Origin: Alphaproteobacteria bacterium
GTDB taxonomy: Bacteria; Pseudomonadota; Alphaproteobacteria; Rhodospirillales; WMHbin7
DNA length: 64,000 nucleotides
Direction of reading: 5' to 3'
Assembly: GCA_015231795.1 (NCBI GenBank)
Contig: JADGAX010000005.1
Coordinates: 182,507-246,506, forward strand
The number at the start of each line of letters is the position of its first letter. The first letter of the stretch is position 1. Positions 8,324-17,384 of the stretch are shown piece by piece. Under the pieces are notes generated by a model. The model ran no database searches. It saw nothing but the letters and a program-made list of their open reading frames with translations, and was not told the origin of the DNA. A program made the position numbers and the translations under genes.

Positions 8324-10600
8324 ATGTCCAGTGATTTGCGCGAATCCGCGCTTGAATACCATCGGTTTCCGACTCCCGGCAAGATCAGCGTCACGCCCAC
8401 CAAGCCGCTGGCCAATCAGCGCGACTTGGCGCTGGCCTATTCGCCGGGCGTAGCCGCCGCCTGCGACGTCATCGTCGAAAACCCGGCCGAGGCCGCCACG
8501 GTCACCGCCAGGGCCAATCTGGTCGGCGTAGTCACCAATGGCACCGCCGTCCTGGGATTGGGCAATATCGGCCCCCTAGCCGCCAAGCCGGTGATGGAGG
8601 GCAAGGGCGTCTTGTTCAAGAAATTCGCGGGCATCGACGTCTTCGACATCGAAATCAGCGAATCCGACCCCGACCGGCTGGTCGAGATCATCGCCAGCCT
8701 GGAACCCACCTTCGGCGGCATCAACCTTGAAGACATCAAGGCGCCGGAATGTTTCGTGGTGGAAAGCAAGCTGCGCGAGCGGATGAAGATTCCCGTCTTC
8801 CACGACGATCAGCACGGCACGGCCATCATCGTCGGCGCCGCCGTCTTGAACGCGCTTAAGCTGATCGGCAAGAAGATCGAGGAGGTCAGGCTGGTCTGTT
8901 CGGGCGCTGGCGCCGCAGCCCTGTCTTGCCTGGACGTGCTGGTCAATCTGGGCATGAAGCGCGAGCATATCATGGTGTGCGACATCGAGGGCGTGGTCTA
9001 TGAAGGCCGCACCAGCTTGATGGACCCCTACAAGATCCGCTATGCCCGCAAGACCGAGATGCGGGCCTTGGGCGACGTCATTGCAGGCGCCGACATATTC
9101 CTGGGCCTGTCCGCCCCTCGGGTGCTGAAACCCGAGATGGTGGCCAAGATGGCCGAGCGCCCGCTGGTTTTCGCGCTGGCCAATCCGACGCCGGAAATCA
9201 TGCCGGAAGAAGTGCAGGCGGTGCGTCCCGACGCCATCATCGCCACCGGCAGAAGCGACTATCCCAATCAGGTCAACAATGTCTTGTGCTTTCCTTATCT
9301 GTTCAGGGGGGCCTTGGACGTCGGCGCCACCACCATCAACGAAGCGATGAAGCAAGCGGCCGTGAAAGCGCTGGCCGAACTGGCGATGGCCGAACCCGAC
9401 GACCGGGTGGTGTTGGCCTATGGCGGCGAGGATTTGCATTTCGGCCCCAATTACCTGATCCCCAAACCCTTCGATCCCAGGCTGATTCTGGTGGTGGCGC
9501 CCGCCGTGGCCAAGGCCGCCATGGACAGCGGCGTAGCCACAAGGCCGATCGCCGATTTCCAGGCTTACCGCGACCGACTAAGCCAGTTCGTCTTCCGCTC
9601 AGGGCTAGTCATGAAGCCGGTCTTCGAGCGGGCACGGCGCGACGCCAGACGCGTCGCCTATGCCGAAGCCGAAGACAGGCGCGTGCTGTTGGCCGTGCAG
9701 ACGGTGGTCGATGAGGGTTTGGCCAAGCCGGTGCTGATCGGGCGCAGGGACGTTCTGGAAAAGCGCATCCAGGAATTGGACCTGCGCTTGAAGCTGGGCG
9801 AGAACGTCGAACTGTGCGACCCGCAGAACGATCCGCGCTATCAGGAATATTGGAAGCTCTATCACAAGCTGATGGGCCGCAAGGGCATCTCGCCCGAATA
9901 TGCCCGCACGGTGGTGCGCACCAGAACCAGCGTGATCGCGGCTTTGATGCTGGCCAGGGGCGAAGTGGAAGCCATGATCTGCGGCACGTCGGGCCGCTTT
10001 ACCCGCCATTTCGGCCACATCATGGACGTGATCGGCCTGAAGGCGGGCGTGAAATCCGCCGCCGCCATGAACCTGATGATTCTGCCCAAGGGCACCTATT
10101 TCCTGTGCGACACCTATGTCACCCCGGAACCCAGCGCCCAGCAGATTTGCGAAACCACCCTGCTGGCCGCCGACGAGGTGAAGCGCTTCGGCATCGAACC
10201 CAAGATCGCCCTGGTCTCGCATTCGAATTTCGGCGCGCGCGACAGTGTCACGGCGGTTCGCATGCGTGAAGCGCTGGCCATGATCTTGGAACGCGCTCCT
10301 CACCTGGAAGTGGACGGCGAAATGCACGGCGACGCCGCGATTTCCGAGGAAATCCGCAACAACATCTTCCCCGAATCAAGGCTGAAGGGCGAAGCCAACT
10401 TGTTGGTCATGCCCAACATGGACGCCGCCAACATCTCGTTCAATCTCTTGAAGGTGCTGGGCCAGGGCCAGTCCGTGGGGCCGATGCTGATGGGCGTGGC
10501 CAAGCCCGCCCATATCCTGACCCCGTCCGTCACCGTGCGCGGCATCGTCAATATGAGCGCCTTGGCCGTGGTGGACGCCCAAATGTACAAAGCGCCATGA
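8324..10600 (+). CDS. maeB: NADP-dependent malic enzyme with C-terminal phosphotransacetylase-like domain
   Basis: The 758-residue protein decarboxylates malate to pyruvate with reduction of NADP. The malic domain fills roughly residues 1-430 and includes the nucleotide-binding [11 protein letters not shown]. Residues from about 440 on form a phosphotransacetylase-like domain, usually regulatory rather than catalytic in this family, where acetyl-CoA acts as an effector. Length is that of long alphaproteobacterial MaeB. The stop overlaps the next gene by four bases. Confidence 0.95.
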   Translation: MSSDLRESALEYHRFPTPGKISVTPTKPLANQRDLALAYSPGVAAACDVIVENPAEAATVTARANLVGVVTNGTAVLGLGNIGPLAAKPVMEGKGVLFKKFAGIDVFDIEISESDPDRLVEIIASLEPTFGGINLEDIKAPECFVVESKLRERMKIPVFHDDQHGTAIIVGAAVLNALKLIGKKIEEVRLVCSGAGAAALSCLDVLVNLGMKREHIMVCDIEGVVYEGRTSLMDPYKIRYARKTEMRALGDVIAGADIFLGLSAPRVLKPEMVAKMAERPLVFALANPTPEIMPEEVQAVRPDAIIATGRSDYPNQVNNVLCFPYLFRGALDVGATTINEAMKQAAVKALAELAMAEPDDRVVLAYGGEDLHFGPNYLIPKPFDPRLILVVAPAVAKAAMDSGVATRPIADFQAYRDRLSQFVFRSGLVMKPVFERARRDARRVAYAEAEDRRVLLAVQTVVDEGLAKPVLIGRRDVLEKRIQELDLRLKLGENVELCDPQNDPRYQEYWKLYHKLMGRKGISPEYARTVVRTRTSVIAALMLARGEVEAMICGTSGRFTRHFGHIMDVIGLKAGVKSAAAMNLMILPKGTYFLCDTYVTPEPSAQQICETTLLAADEVKRFGIEPKIALVSHSNFGARDSVTAVRMREALAMILERAPHLEVDGEMHGDAAISEEIRNNIFPESRLKGEANLLVMPNMDAANISFNLLKVLGQGQSVGPMLMGVAKPAHILTPSVTVRGIVNMSALAVVDAQMYKAP

Positions 10601-11790
10601 ACCTGCCGATCCCCTTTTCCGACCTGATCGCGGCGGACGCGGATGGACGCCCCGTCCTGTCGCCCGAGGTTCATCATCTGCCGCATTTGCTGGAAATGGA
10701 TGCCGAGGCGGTGCTGGCCTCCTTCAAGAAAAGTCAGGCCGACGACTTCACGCGCATCATCGAAGGGTTGAACGATCCCGCGAATCCCTTGAAGCGCATT
10801 CTGGACCAGTTGGTCCCGCTGGGCCTTTTCCCGGTCGATCCCAGCGCCTTGCAAGCGCTGTTCATCGATCTGCACGACCATGTGATGAGCCATCCGGTTT
10901 GGCGCCATCCCTTCTTCCTGCGCGTTTTCGAAGGGCGCGTCACGCAAGAACAGGTGGTTCAGTTCGCGCTGCACTACTTCAACCAGATCAAGAACACCCG
11001 CCAATGCGTGGCCTTGTCGCTGGGCCGCTTCAACGGATTGCAGGAACGAAATCACGGCCAGGCGTCGGAACGCATCTCGGAACTGACGCAGATCGTGCTG
11101 GCCCAGTTGATCGCCGACGAATACGGCGTTTCCACGCATGCGGTCGACGGCTATCCCGGCATGGCCCAGCTGTTCGGCGCCACCACCCACATCGTCATGT
11201 ACCGCCAGTTGTTCGACGGTCTGGGCATCCCTTTCGCCCAGCAGGACGTGCCGTTGCTGAACGGCGTGGCCGACAATGTGCTGACCCAAAGGCTGGTGGC
11301 GGGCGATCTGGCCTTTTCGCCCTTGGAATCGCTGGCGTCGGTGGGGCTGGGCATGGAATGGGGCGTGCCCGAATTCTTCACCTTGCTGCTGGGCGGGCTG
11401 ATCCGTTTCGCCTGGAAGAACAATCTGGCGCTCAATCAGCATCATTTGTTCGTGCTGACGGCGCATGTGAAATACGACGTGCTGCACGCCATCGCGGTGG
11501 TGCTGGCCACCTCTTTCCACTGCCGAAACCAGGAAGATGTGAAGGCGGTCAAGAACGCCACCAACATGCTGATGGCGGCCCGCTTCGGCATGATGACCGA
11601 TCTTTACCGCCATGTGTTCAAGGAAGACTGCGCCCCCTTGGGCGAAATCGGACTGGCCGAGCATTACAAGATTTCGGACGGACGGATCGTTTCGGCGCTG
11701 CGAAAGGCCCGCCAGTCTTGCGACGCCAAGGCCCTGTTCGATCCGGCAGGCTATGCCCGCCACCCCCTGCCTTTCGTCTTAACAGCATGA
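10597..11790 (+). CDS. Heme-oxygenase-like iron-containing redox protein (candidate HDO-fold enzyme)
   Basis: The 397-residue protein resembles the TENA/PqqC/CADD-like, heme-oxygenase-fold family of iron-containing redox enzymes. The likely metal ligands are spread as that family expects: His126 in ALHYF, Glu175 and His181 in DEYG-x3-H, Glu254 in MEWG, and His290/Asp294/His297 in a H-x3-D-x2-H helix. The N-terminal 90 residues look like an added domain. It overlaps maeB by four bases and precedes the MerR regulator by 24, so it may be co-transcribed with either. The substrate is unknown. The fold call is mine from motif spacing. Confidence 0.65.
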   Translation: MNLPIPFSDLIAADADGRPVLSPEVHHLPHLLEMDAEAVLASFKKSQADDFTRIIEGLNDPANPLKRILDQLVPLGLFPVDPSALQALFIDLHDHVMSHPVWRHPFFLRVFEGRVTQEQVVQFALHYFNQIKNTRQCVALSLGRFNGLQERNHGQASERISELTQIVLAQLIADEYGVSTHAVDGYPGMAQLFGATTHIVMYRQLFDGLGIPFAQQDVPLLNGVADNVLTQRLVAGDLAFSPLESLASVGLGMEWGVPEFFTLLLGGLIRFAWKNNLALNQHHLFVLTAHVKYDVLHAIAVVLATSFHCRNQEDVKAVKNATNMLMAARFGMMTDLYRHVFKEDCAPLGEIGLAEHYKISDGRIVSALRKARQSCDAKALFDPAGYARHPLPFVLTA

Positions 11791-11814
11791 CAAGCCCGAG
11801 ATAATCTGATCGCC

Positions 11815-12198
11815 ATGACAACGCATTTCACCATCAGCGATCTGGCCCGCGAATTCAACATCACCACCCGGGCCATCCGCTTTTACGAAGATGAGGGGCT
11901 GATCTCGCCCAAACGCGACGGCCAGAAGCGCTTGTACACGCAGCGCGACCGCGTGCGCTTGATGCTGATCCTGCGCGGGCGCAGGCTGGGCTTCTCGCTG
12001 AAGGAAATCGCGGAGATCATCGATCTATATGATCGCGAACCGGGCGAGCAGGGACAGCTTCGCCTCTTCCTGGCCAAGATCGCCGAGCGCCGCCAGATGC
12101 TCAAGCAGCAGCAGGAAGACATCAAGCAAACCCTATCCGAGTTGGATCAGGTGGAAGCCAATGTCCAGCGCCGCCTGGGCGAATTGCAGCAACACTGA
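11815..12198 (+). CDS. liuR: MerR-family regulator, LiuR type
   Basis: The 127-residue protein has an N-terminal MerR winged helix (about residues 5-75, including TTRAIRFYEDEGL) and a C-terminal dimerising coiled coil rich in Gln and Glu. It lacks the metal-binding cysteines of MerR, CueR and SoxR. LiuR proteins of this form control leucine and isovalerate degradation genes in many proteobacteria. Palindromic operators lie 77 bases downstream, before the thioesterases, and in front of the liu operon at 17.27 kb. No operator precedes the gene itself, which starts 24 bases after the previous stop. Confidence 0.88.
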   Translation: MTTHFTISDLAREFNITTRAIRFYEDEGLISPKRDGQKRLYTQRDRVRLMLILRGRRLGFSLKEIAEIIDLYDREPGEQGQLRLFLAKIAERRQMLKQQQEDIKQTLSELDQVEANVQRRLGELQQH

Positions 12199-12271
12199 CC
12201 ATATTTCGGCCAACCCGGCACGAGGTCGTGAACCGCTCCAACGCATCGGGTTCGCGTCCTCTGATCAGTAA

Positions 12272-12300
12272 TTGACGTTTACGTAAACGTAATGTATGCT
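12272..12300 (+). promoter_or_regulatory. LiuR-type operator overlapping a sigma-70 promoter
   Basis: The perfect 16-bp palindrome ACGTTTACGTAAACGT lies at 12275-12290. It overlaps a -35 box TTGACG at 12272-12277 and fills most of the 17-base spacer to a -10 box TATGCT at 12295-12300. The promoter would drive the two thioesterase genes that follow. The same palindrome in the same place stands before the liu operon, so the adjacent MerR-family regulator is the likely binder. The overlap with the -35 box fits repression. Confidence 0.82.
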
Positions 12301-12360
12301 GGCGGCAAGCTGGGAAATTCCGGCAAGCATTAGGCTACGTTCATCTGGGAGGTGCGCGAC

Positions 12361-12834
12361 ATGGCTAAAACCGTAAAGACCGCGACGGCAAAGCAGAAGG
12401 CAAGGGCCAAGCCCTCGTCCGCACCCACGTCCCTGCCCATCACTTACAAAGGCTGCGTCTATCCCTGGCATTGCGACCATGTCGGGCATATGAACGTTAT
12501 GCACTATGTCGGCAAGTTCGACGAGGCGACATGGAACTTTTTCGCCGATCTGGGCATGACGCCCGCCTATTTCCGCGACCATCATTGCGGCATGGCCGCC
12601 GTCCAGCAGAACATCACCTACAAGCGCGAACTGATGGCGGGCGACGTGGTTGAAATCAGCACGCGCCTGATCGAGCTGCGCGAACGCGTCATCCGTTTCG
12701 AGCATGTGATGATCGAGCGCGGCAGCGGCGAGGTGGCCGCCATCTGCGATCTGACCGGCGTGCATCTGGACAGGCGCGCCCGCAAATCGATACCTTTCCC
12801 CCCTGAAATCCTCTCTAAGGCAAAAGCGCCATGA
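12361..12834 (+). CDS. Acyl-CoA thioesterase, YbgC/4HBT hotdog family
   Basis: The 157-residue hotdog protein is expected to hydrolyse short acyl-CoA esters. Asp39, His43 and Asn45 in DHVGHMN form the catalytic loop of the 4HBT/YbgC group. The first 22 residues are a Lys/Ala-rich tail not needed for the fold. The ATG at 12361 is preferred to a GTG nine bases earlier, because GGGAGG lies eight bases before the ATG and would overlap the GTG. It overlaps the next thioesterase by four bases and sits behind the LiuR-type operator, so it is probably induced with leucine degradation. Confidence 0.85.
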   Translation: MAKTVKTATAKQKARAKPSSAPTSLPITYKGCVYPWHCDHVGHMNVMHYVGKFDEATWNFFADLGMTPAYFRDHHCGMAAVQQNITYKRELMAGDVVEISTRLIELRERVIRFEHVMIERGSGEVAAICDLTGVHLDRRARKSIPFPPEILSKAKAP

Positions 12835-13292
12835 GCAAAACCGACTTCCAACCCGCCGACGATCAGTTCGCTTCGCGCGTGCAAGGCAGTTTCGCGCGCC
12901 AGGGCGTCATGTCCTTCATGGGCGCCACGCTTCCGGTGATCGAACCCGGCTATTGCGAAATTCATCTTCCCTACAAACCCGAGTTAAGCCAGCAGCATGG
13001 TTTCTTTCATGGCGGCGTCATCGGCATGATCGCCGATTCAGCCGCCGGTTACGCAGGCTATAGCCTGATGGCGTCCGACGCAGGCGTGCTGACCATCGAA
13101 TACAAGATGAATATCGTAGCCCCTGGCGACGGCGAGTTGCTGATCGCCGAGGGCACGGTGATCAAGCCGGGGCGCACCATCACGGTGACCAGGGCCGATG
13201 TTTTCGCCGTCAAGCACCGCAAGCGCAAACTATGCGCCACCATGCTGCAAACGCTGGCGGTGCGCACGGGAATTCCAGAGTTTTTGGGGTAA
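12831..13292 (+). CDS. PaaI-family hotdog thioesterase
   Basis: The 153-residue protein has the PaaI-type signature HGFFHGGVIGMIAD (residues 56-69), with Asp69 in the usual catalytic helix. Members hydrolyse aryl- or short-chain acyl-CoA. Start and stop overlap with the upstream thioesterase (four bases) shows one transcript. The last 38 bases, through the stop codon, recur almost unchanged at 13993-14030, beyond an AT-rich gene. The gene itself is intact and of normal family length. Confidence 0.87.
   Translation: MSKTDFQPADDQFASRVQGSFARQGVMSFMGATLPVIEPGYCEIHLPYKPELSQQHGFFHGGVIGMIADSAAGYAGYSLMASDAGVLTIEYKMNIVAPGDGELLIAEGTVIKPGRTITVTRADVFAVKHRKRKLCATMLQTLAVRTGIPEFLG
13255..13292 (+). repeat. 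38-bp direct repeat, left copy (3' end of PaaI-type thioesterase)
   Basis: These 38 bases encode the C-terminus AVRTGIPEFLG plus the TAA stop. They match 13993-14030 at 36 of 38 positions. The two copies flank an AT-rich insert of 700 bases. Duplication of a gene's 3' end on the far side of inserted DNA is the pattern left by site-specific or homologous integration at a gene end. Confidence 0.9.
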
Positions 13293-13326
13293 TTGTAAAT
13301 TTAAACCGGTTTGATAGCATAGGAAA

Positions 13327-13977
13327 ATGTATCGCACCGACATCTCTCGAAGAGACGCGAAGGCCCTGATTTATTTCGTGGCATGGTTCACCTTGAGTGT
13401 ATCCTGGTATGTCCATTGGATGATTCAGGTTGGCGTTAGCGTCTTCTTCCTTTATTCGATTGCGGGGAGGCTTCTGCCGAACAGAAACTTTTTTTTAACT
13501 GATGAAAGAAACCTTTTTTTCTCTTTCTCGAGAAGATCAACGATGGCGCTCAGCGTCAGCCTTATTGCAGCCATTCCTGTCGCGCAGATCGAAAGCTCAA
13601 GCAACGCGCTTCTTACTGGTTTTGACATTAACTCTATAGTCAACAGCCGCTCGCTGTTCATGATTTTGCAGAACCTAGCGAACGATCCAGAATTCCTTCA
13701 AGGCAATATGTTCCTGCCCAGAAGCTTTCTGTTTGCCCTAATAAGCAGCTTTTTGCTTGCCCATTATGCACTTAATGCCAGAAGCTATGTTTATGCGCCA
13801 AAACCCAGGTGGATGCTCTTGGCCCTCGTGGTGATTTTACCTACTTCACTCATCATGTTTGCCGCCGGGGCGACGATGCGTGACTACCTGCCCCTAGCTC
13901 TAAACATCGTCATTATACACATGGCTATTTCATCCGCCATGTACTGGCTGATTTTCCCGTTTCGATCTCGGCTTTGA
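13327..13977 (+). CDS. AT-rich membrane protein of unknown function, flanked by direct repeats
   Basis: The 216-residue protein matches no family I recognise. About five or six hydrophobic spans are visible, near residues 14-46, 73-88, 130-147, 162-180 and 188-207. The coding DNA is much richer in A and T than every neighbour, has runs of eight and seven T, and uses codons rare elsewhere in the window, so recent acquisition is likely. AGGA lies just before the ATG. A possible promoter, TTGTAA (13293), a 16-base gap and TAGCAT (13315), immediately precedes it. No recombinase gene accompanies it. Confidence 0.7.
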   Translation: MYRTDISRRDAKALIYFVAWFTLSVSWYVHWMIQVGVSVFFLYSIAGRLLPNRNFFLTDERNLFFSFSRRSTMALSVSLIAAIPVAQIESSSNALLTGFDINSIVNSRSLFMILQNLANDPEFLQGNMFLPRSFLFALISSFLLAHYALNARSYVYAPKPRWMLLALVVILPTSLIMFAAGATMRDYLPLALNIVIIHMAISSAMYWLIFPFRSRL

Positions 13978-13992
13978 CAGCGCTTACGGAGA

Positions 13993-14030
13993 TGGCGGTG
14001 CGCACGGGGATGCCAGAGTTTTTGGGGTAA
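13993..14030 (+). repeat. 38-bp direct repeat, right copy (thioesterase 3'-end remnant)
   Basis: This is the second copy of the sequence at 13255-13292, with two differences. It still reads in one frame as AVRTGMPEFLG and a stop, preceded by a few residues (LTEM) resembling the LQTL of the intact gene. It therefore looks like the tail of a slightly diverged thioesterase copy stranded beyond the insert. It ends eight bases before the stop of the convergent GGDEF-EAL gene. Confidence 0.88.
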
Positions 14031-14038
14031 GGTGGCGC

Positions 14039-16873
14039 TCAAACCTGCGGCTTGGCGTGGGTCCAGCCGTCGATCAGTTCTTGGAAATCCTTGCCGGGAA
14101 TGGGGCGGCTGTACAACCAGCCCTGCGCGATATGACAGCCGGACAGCCTTAGGAACTCGCGCTGGCCGTGGGTTTCCACCCCTTCGCCCACCACCTTCAG
14201 GCTCATGCTGTTGGCCATGGCGATGATCGACTTGACGAGGTCGGCATCGCCCTCATTGTCGCCCAGGTCCTTGATGAAGGAGCGGTCGATCTTCAAGGTG
14301 TCGAAGGGGAAACGGCGCAGATAGCTGATCGACGAGAAGCCGGTTCCGAAATCGTCGATGGCAAAACCCACGCCCAGGGATTCCAGCTCCTGGATGATCG
14401 ACAGCGTTTCCTGGGTATGTTCCAACAACACGCTTTCGGTCAGTTCCAGTTCGAGGCAAGCGGGCGGCAGGCCGCTGTCTCTTAGCGATGAACGCACGGT
14501 ATCGACCAGCGTGCGCTTCTGGAATTGCTTGCCCGAGATGTTGACGGCTACGAAAATCTCATGGTCGGGACGTTGCCAACTGGCAGCGTCGCGGCAAGCC
14601 GTGCGCAAGACCCATGCGCCAATGGACAAGATCAGCCCGGTCTCCTCGGCCAGGGGAATGAACTGTTCGGGCGACACCTCGCCCAGCACCGGATTGCTCC
14701 AGCGCAACAGCGCTTCGGCGCCGACCAGACGCCCCGTGCCACTATCGACCAGCGGCTGATAGTGCACCTTCATCTCGTTGCGCTCGATGGCATGACGCAA
14801 CTGCGATTCCATGCGCATATGTTCCAGCGCGCGCGCGTTCATTTCCGGCGTGAAATAGCGGAAGACGCCCTTGCCTTCGCGCTTGGAGCGATACATGGCG
14901 GCGTCGGCGTTGCGCATCAGCAAGATGGGGTCGCGCTCGTCGTCGGGAAAGATGGCGATGCCGATGCTGCCCGCGATGTAGGCCTCGTGACCGCCGACAT
15001 CGAAGGGCTGGTTGCAGACGGTCAGAATTTTTTCCGCCACCACCTCGGCGCTGCTTATGTCGGTCAGGTCGGGCAACAACAGCACGAATTCGTCGCCGCC
15101 GAGGCGGGCCACCGTATCGCCTTCGCGCAGGCAGTCAACCAAGCGCAGCGCCGCCTCTTTCAGCAGCAGGTCGCCCGCCGCATGGCCCAGCGTATCGTTG
15201 ACCTTCTTGAAATCGTCGAGATCGAGCAGCATCAGCGCCACCTTGCGGTTATAGCGCTGGGCTTGGGCGATCGCCTGCTTCAAGCGATCCATGGCCAGAA
15301 TGCGGTTGGGCAGGCCGGTCAGCGCGTCGTAATTGGCCTGGCGAACCAGACGTTCCTCGTATTCCTTGCGGATCGAGATGTCTTCCTTGACCGAGATGTA
15401 ATGCGTGATGGCGCCTGAATTGTCGCGGATCGGCGAAATGATGGCGTGCTGCCAGAACAGGCTGCCGTCCTTCTTGCGGTTCATCAATTCGCCGCGCCAT
15501 TCCTTGCCCGCCGTAATGGTTTCCCAGAGCGACTCGTACAGGGCGGCGGGCGTGCGCCCCGACTTCAAGATGCTGGGCTTCTTGCCGATCACTTCCTTGG
15601 AGGCGTAACCCGTGACCTGCGAGAAGCGGGGATTGACGTATTGGATGATCCCCTCGGCATCGGTGATGACGACGTCGGCCGGGCTTTGCTCGACCGCCTG
15701 CGACAGATGGCGCAGTTTTTCTTCCGACTGTTTGCGCTTGCTGATGTCGCGCGCCGCCACCGAGAAGAAATTGCGCCCCGCCTCGCGCCAGCGGCCGACC
15801 GAGAATTCGACGGGAAACTCCTCGCCGTTCTTGCGCAAGCCATGCGCCTCGATGGGTTTGCCGGTGAAATTGTGCCGCCCCCTGTCCTTGGCCATTCTTT
15901 TGACCCAGGCGGCATTGATGGCGTGGTAGCGCTCGGGGATCAGCCGACTGAGAGGCGACCCCAGGATTTCGTCTTGGCGAAATCCGTACACCGCCTCGGC
16001 GCCCTCGTTCCATGAGACGATGCGGCCTTCCTCGTCGAAGGCAATCAGGGCGTCGGGGGTCGAGCGCGCGAAGGCCAGGAAATGATCCTTGGCCGCTTGG
16101 CTTGCCGCCTCGGCCTGCTTGCGGGCGCTAATGTCGCGCCACACCGACTGCATGGCGCGGTGGCCGCCATAGGTGGTCATGCCCATGGTCGATTCCACCT
16201 CGACCTGTCCGCCATCCAGACGCACGAGGCGCATCTCGACCAGCGGCAACTGTTCGCCCCTGGCCAGCAGCTTCAAGCGCTTGGCGACCAGATCGTGACA
16301 GGCCGGATCGATGATCTCGATGATCGAGCGCCCGATCAGGTCGGTCGGCGTGGGCGCGCCCATCATGATCTGGGCCTGGCGGTTGGCGTAAACGATGGTG
16401 CCGCCCTGATGAACCAGAATGGCGTCGGGCGCCAGTTCGACCAGACGGCGGAAACGCTCTTCGCTTTCCCGCAGCCTTACCTCGGCGTTGCGTCGCTCGG
16501 AAATGTCGGTATAGGTGGTGATGAAGCCGCCGCCGGGCAGCGGACTGCCCTGAATTTCCAGGACGCGCCCGTCAGGCGTCGTGCGCTCGACCGTGTGCGC
16601 CTCGAACTTTCTGGCCCGCTCGACGCGAAACCGGACCTCGGTCTCAATGTCGCAATCGCCATATTCGCCATGTTCGGCATTGTAGCGGATGAAGGTTTCG
16701 AACGGCGTGCCCGGCTGCGCCAAGCCTGGCGGAAACTTGTACAGCTTCAAGAATTGGGTGTTGAAATATACCATATTGAGATCGGCGTCGAAGACGCTGA
16801 TACCCACATCAAGCTGATCAAGACTGTTTCTCAGCAAAGCCGTAGTGCCCGAATCCAATGCCAGAACGCTCAA
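14039..16873 (-). CDS. PAS(x4)-GGDEF-EAL cyclic di-GMP signalling protein
   Basis: The 944-residue protein has four PAS sensor domains (about residues 10-125, 140-255, 265-385, 395-510), a GGDEF domain with intact RLGGDEF near 590-596 and an EAL domain with GAEALLRW near 717-724. The intact motifs allow both synthesis and breakdown of cyclic di-GMP. No signal peptide or membrane span is seen, so it senses in the cytoplasm. The gene is monocistronic and converges on the AT-rich insert. It is the second cyclic di-GMP gene in the window. Confidence 0.95.
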   Translation of the reverse strand: MSVLALDSGTTALLRNSLDQLDVGISVFDADLNMVYFNTQFLKLYKFPPGLAQPGTPFETFIRYNAEHGEYGDCDIETEVRFRVERARKFEAHTVERTTPDGRVLEIQGSPLPGGGFITTYTDISERRNAEVRLRESEERFRRLVELAPDAILVHQGGTIVYANRQAQIMMGAPTPTDLIGRSIIEIIDPACHDLVAKRLKLLARGEQLPLVEMRLVRLDGGQVEVESTMGMTTYGGHRAMQSVWRDISARKQAEAASQAAKDHFLAFARSTPDALIAFDEEGRIVSWNEGAEAVYGFRQDEILGSPLSRLIPERYHAINAAWVKRMAKDRGRHNFTGKPIEAHGLRKNGEEFPVEFSVGRWREAGRNFFSVAARDISKRKQSEEKLRHLSQAVEQSPADVVITDAEGIIQYVNPRFSQVTGYASKEVIGKKPSILKSGRTPAALYESLWETITAGKEWRGELMNRKKDGSLFWQHAIISPIRDNSGAITHYISVKEDISIRKEYEERLVRQANYDALTGLPNRILAMDRLKQAIAQAQRYNRKVALMLLDLDDFKKVNDTLGHAAGDLLLKEAALRLVDCLREGDTVARLGGDEFVLLLPDLTDISSAEVVAEKILTVCNQPFDVGGHEAYIAGSIGIAIFPDDERDPILLMRNADAAMYRSKREGKGVFRYFTPEMNARALEHMRMESQLRHAIERNEMKVHYQPLVDSGTGRLVGAEALLRWSNPVLGEVSPEQFIPLAEETGLILSIGAWVLRTACRDAASWQRPDHEIFVAVNISGKQFQKRTLVDTVRSSLRDSGLPPACLELELTESVLLEHTQETLSIIQELESLGVGFAIDDFGTGFSSISYLRRFPFDTLKIDRSFIKDLGDNEGDADLVKSIIAMANSMSLKVVGEGVETHGQREFLRLSGCHIAQGWLYSRPIPGKDFQELIDGWTHAKPQV

Positions 16874-17384
16874 CGAAAGGCCTTCCCACAGTGCGTTTTT
16901 TAATTGTTTTAGTTTTTCATTTCCTTGATCTGATCAGGCAATTCGGCAGACCGGAAATTTGTGGACGAATAATGAAGAATGCATGACTCCTTGGCAAGAA
17001 CATTGAGAGATTTTGACAAGATTCGACCTATGGGCGACGCTGCATTGCGAAAATGCCGACGAAAGGAATGGGGCGCGCGCCGCTCGCATTCGTCGAAGGG
17101 TTCGATGTCGGCTTGATTCAGATTTCGCCATTCGCCTTTAAGCAAGGCGAGGCAATGACGATGATCGAATGGCCTTGACGAAGGTCATCATCTGGGTTCG
17201 GGCGCCCATTGTCCCGCCAAGGATGACGCAATTCTCGCCACTGGATTTCACGCTCCTTTATTTAATTGACGTTTACGTAAACGTCATCTATTTTCCAGGC
17301 GACGCTGGGCCGCCCCCTGGCTTAGCCTTGCGCCAAAGCCTGCTTGCCGCAGAAAAACAAGCGCCAGAACCAGAGGAAACCGAC
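16874..17384. other. Divergent intergenic region between the GGDEF-EAL gene and the liu operon
   Basis: This 511-base gap is the longest in the window. Its right part holds the LiuR-type operator and promoter. The left 390 bases contain small open frames (for example 16909-17145, minus strand, 78 codons) with no recognisable product or convincing ribosome site, and I see no RNA gene there. It is somewhat richer in A and T than the coding DNA around it and presumably also carries the promoter of the GGDEF-EAL gene. Confidence 0.6.
17266..17294 (+). promoter_or_regulatory. LiuR-type operator overlapping the liu operon promoter
   Basis: The perfect 20-bp palindrome TGACGTTTACGTAAACGTCA lies at 17267-17286. 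It overlaps a -35 box TTGACG (17266-17271) and ends just before a -10 box TATTTT (17289-17294), 17 bases from the -35. Its inner 16 bases equal those of the site at 12275-12290. The liuA start codon lies about 90 bases downstream. The position fits direct repression by the LiuR-type regulator, relieved by a pathway intermediate. Confidence 0.87.

Noticed and set aside
16909..17145. 78-codon minus-strand ORF upstream of the GGDEF-EAL gene
   Set aside because: No recognisable product, no convincing ribosome site, and it lies in the likely promoter region; left as intergenic.
17169..17384. In-frame 72-codon extension of liuA
   Set aside because: It would run through the LiuR-type operator and the promoter; the ATG at 17385 has a good ribosome site and gives the family N-terminus.
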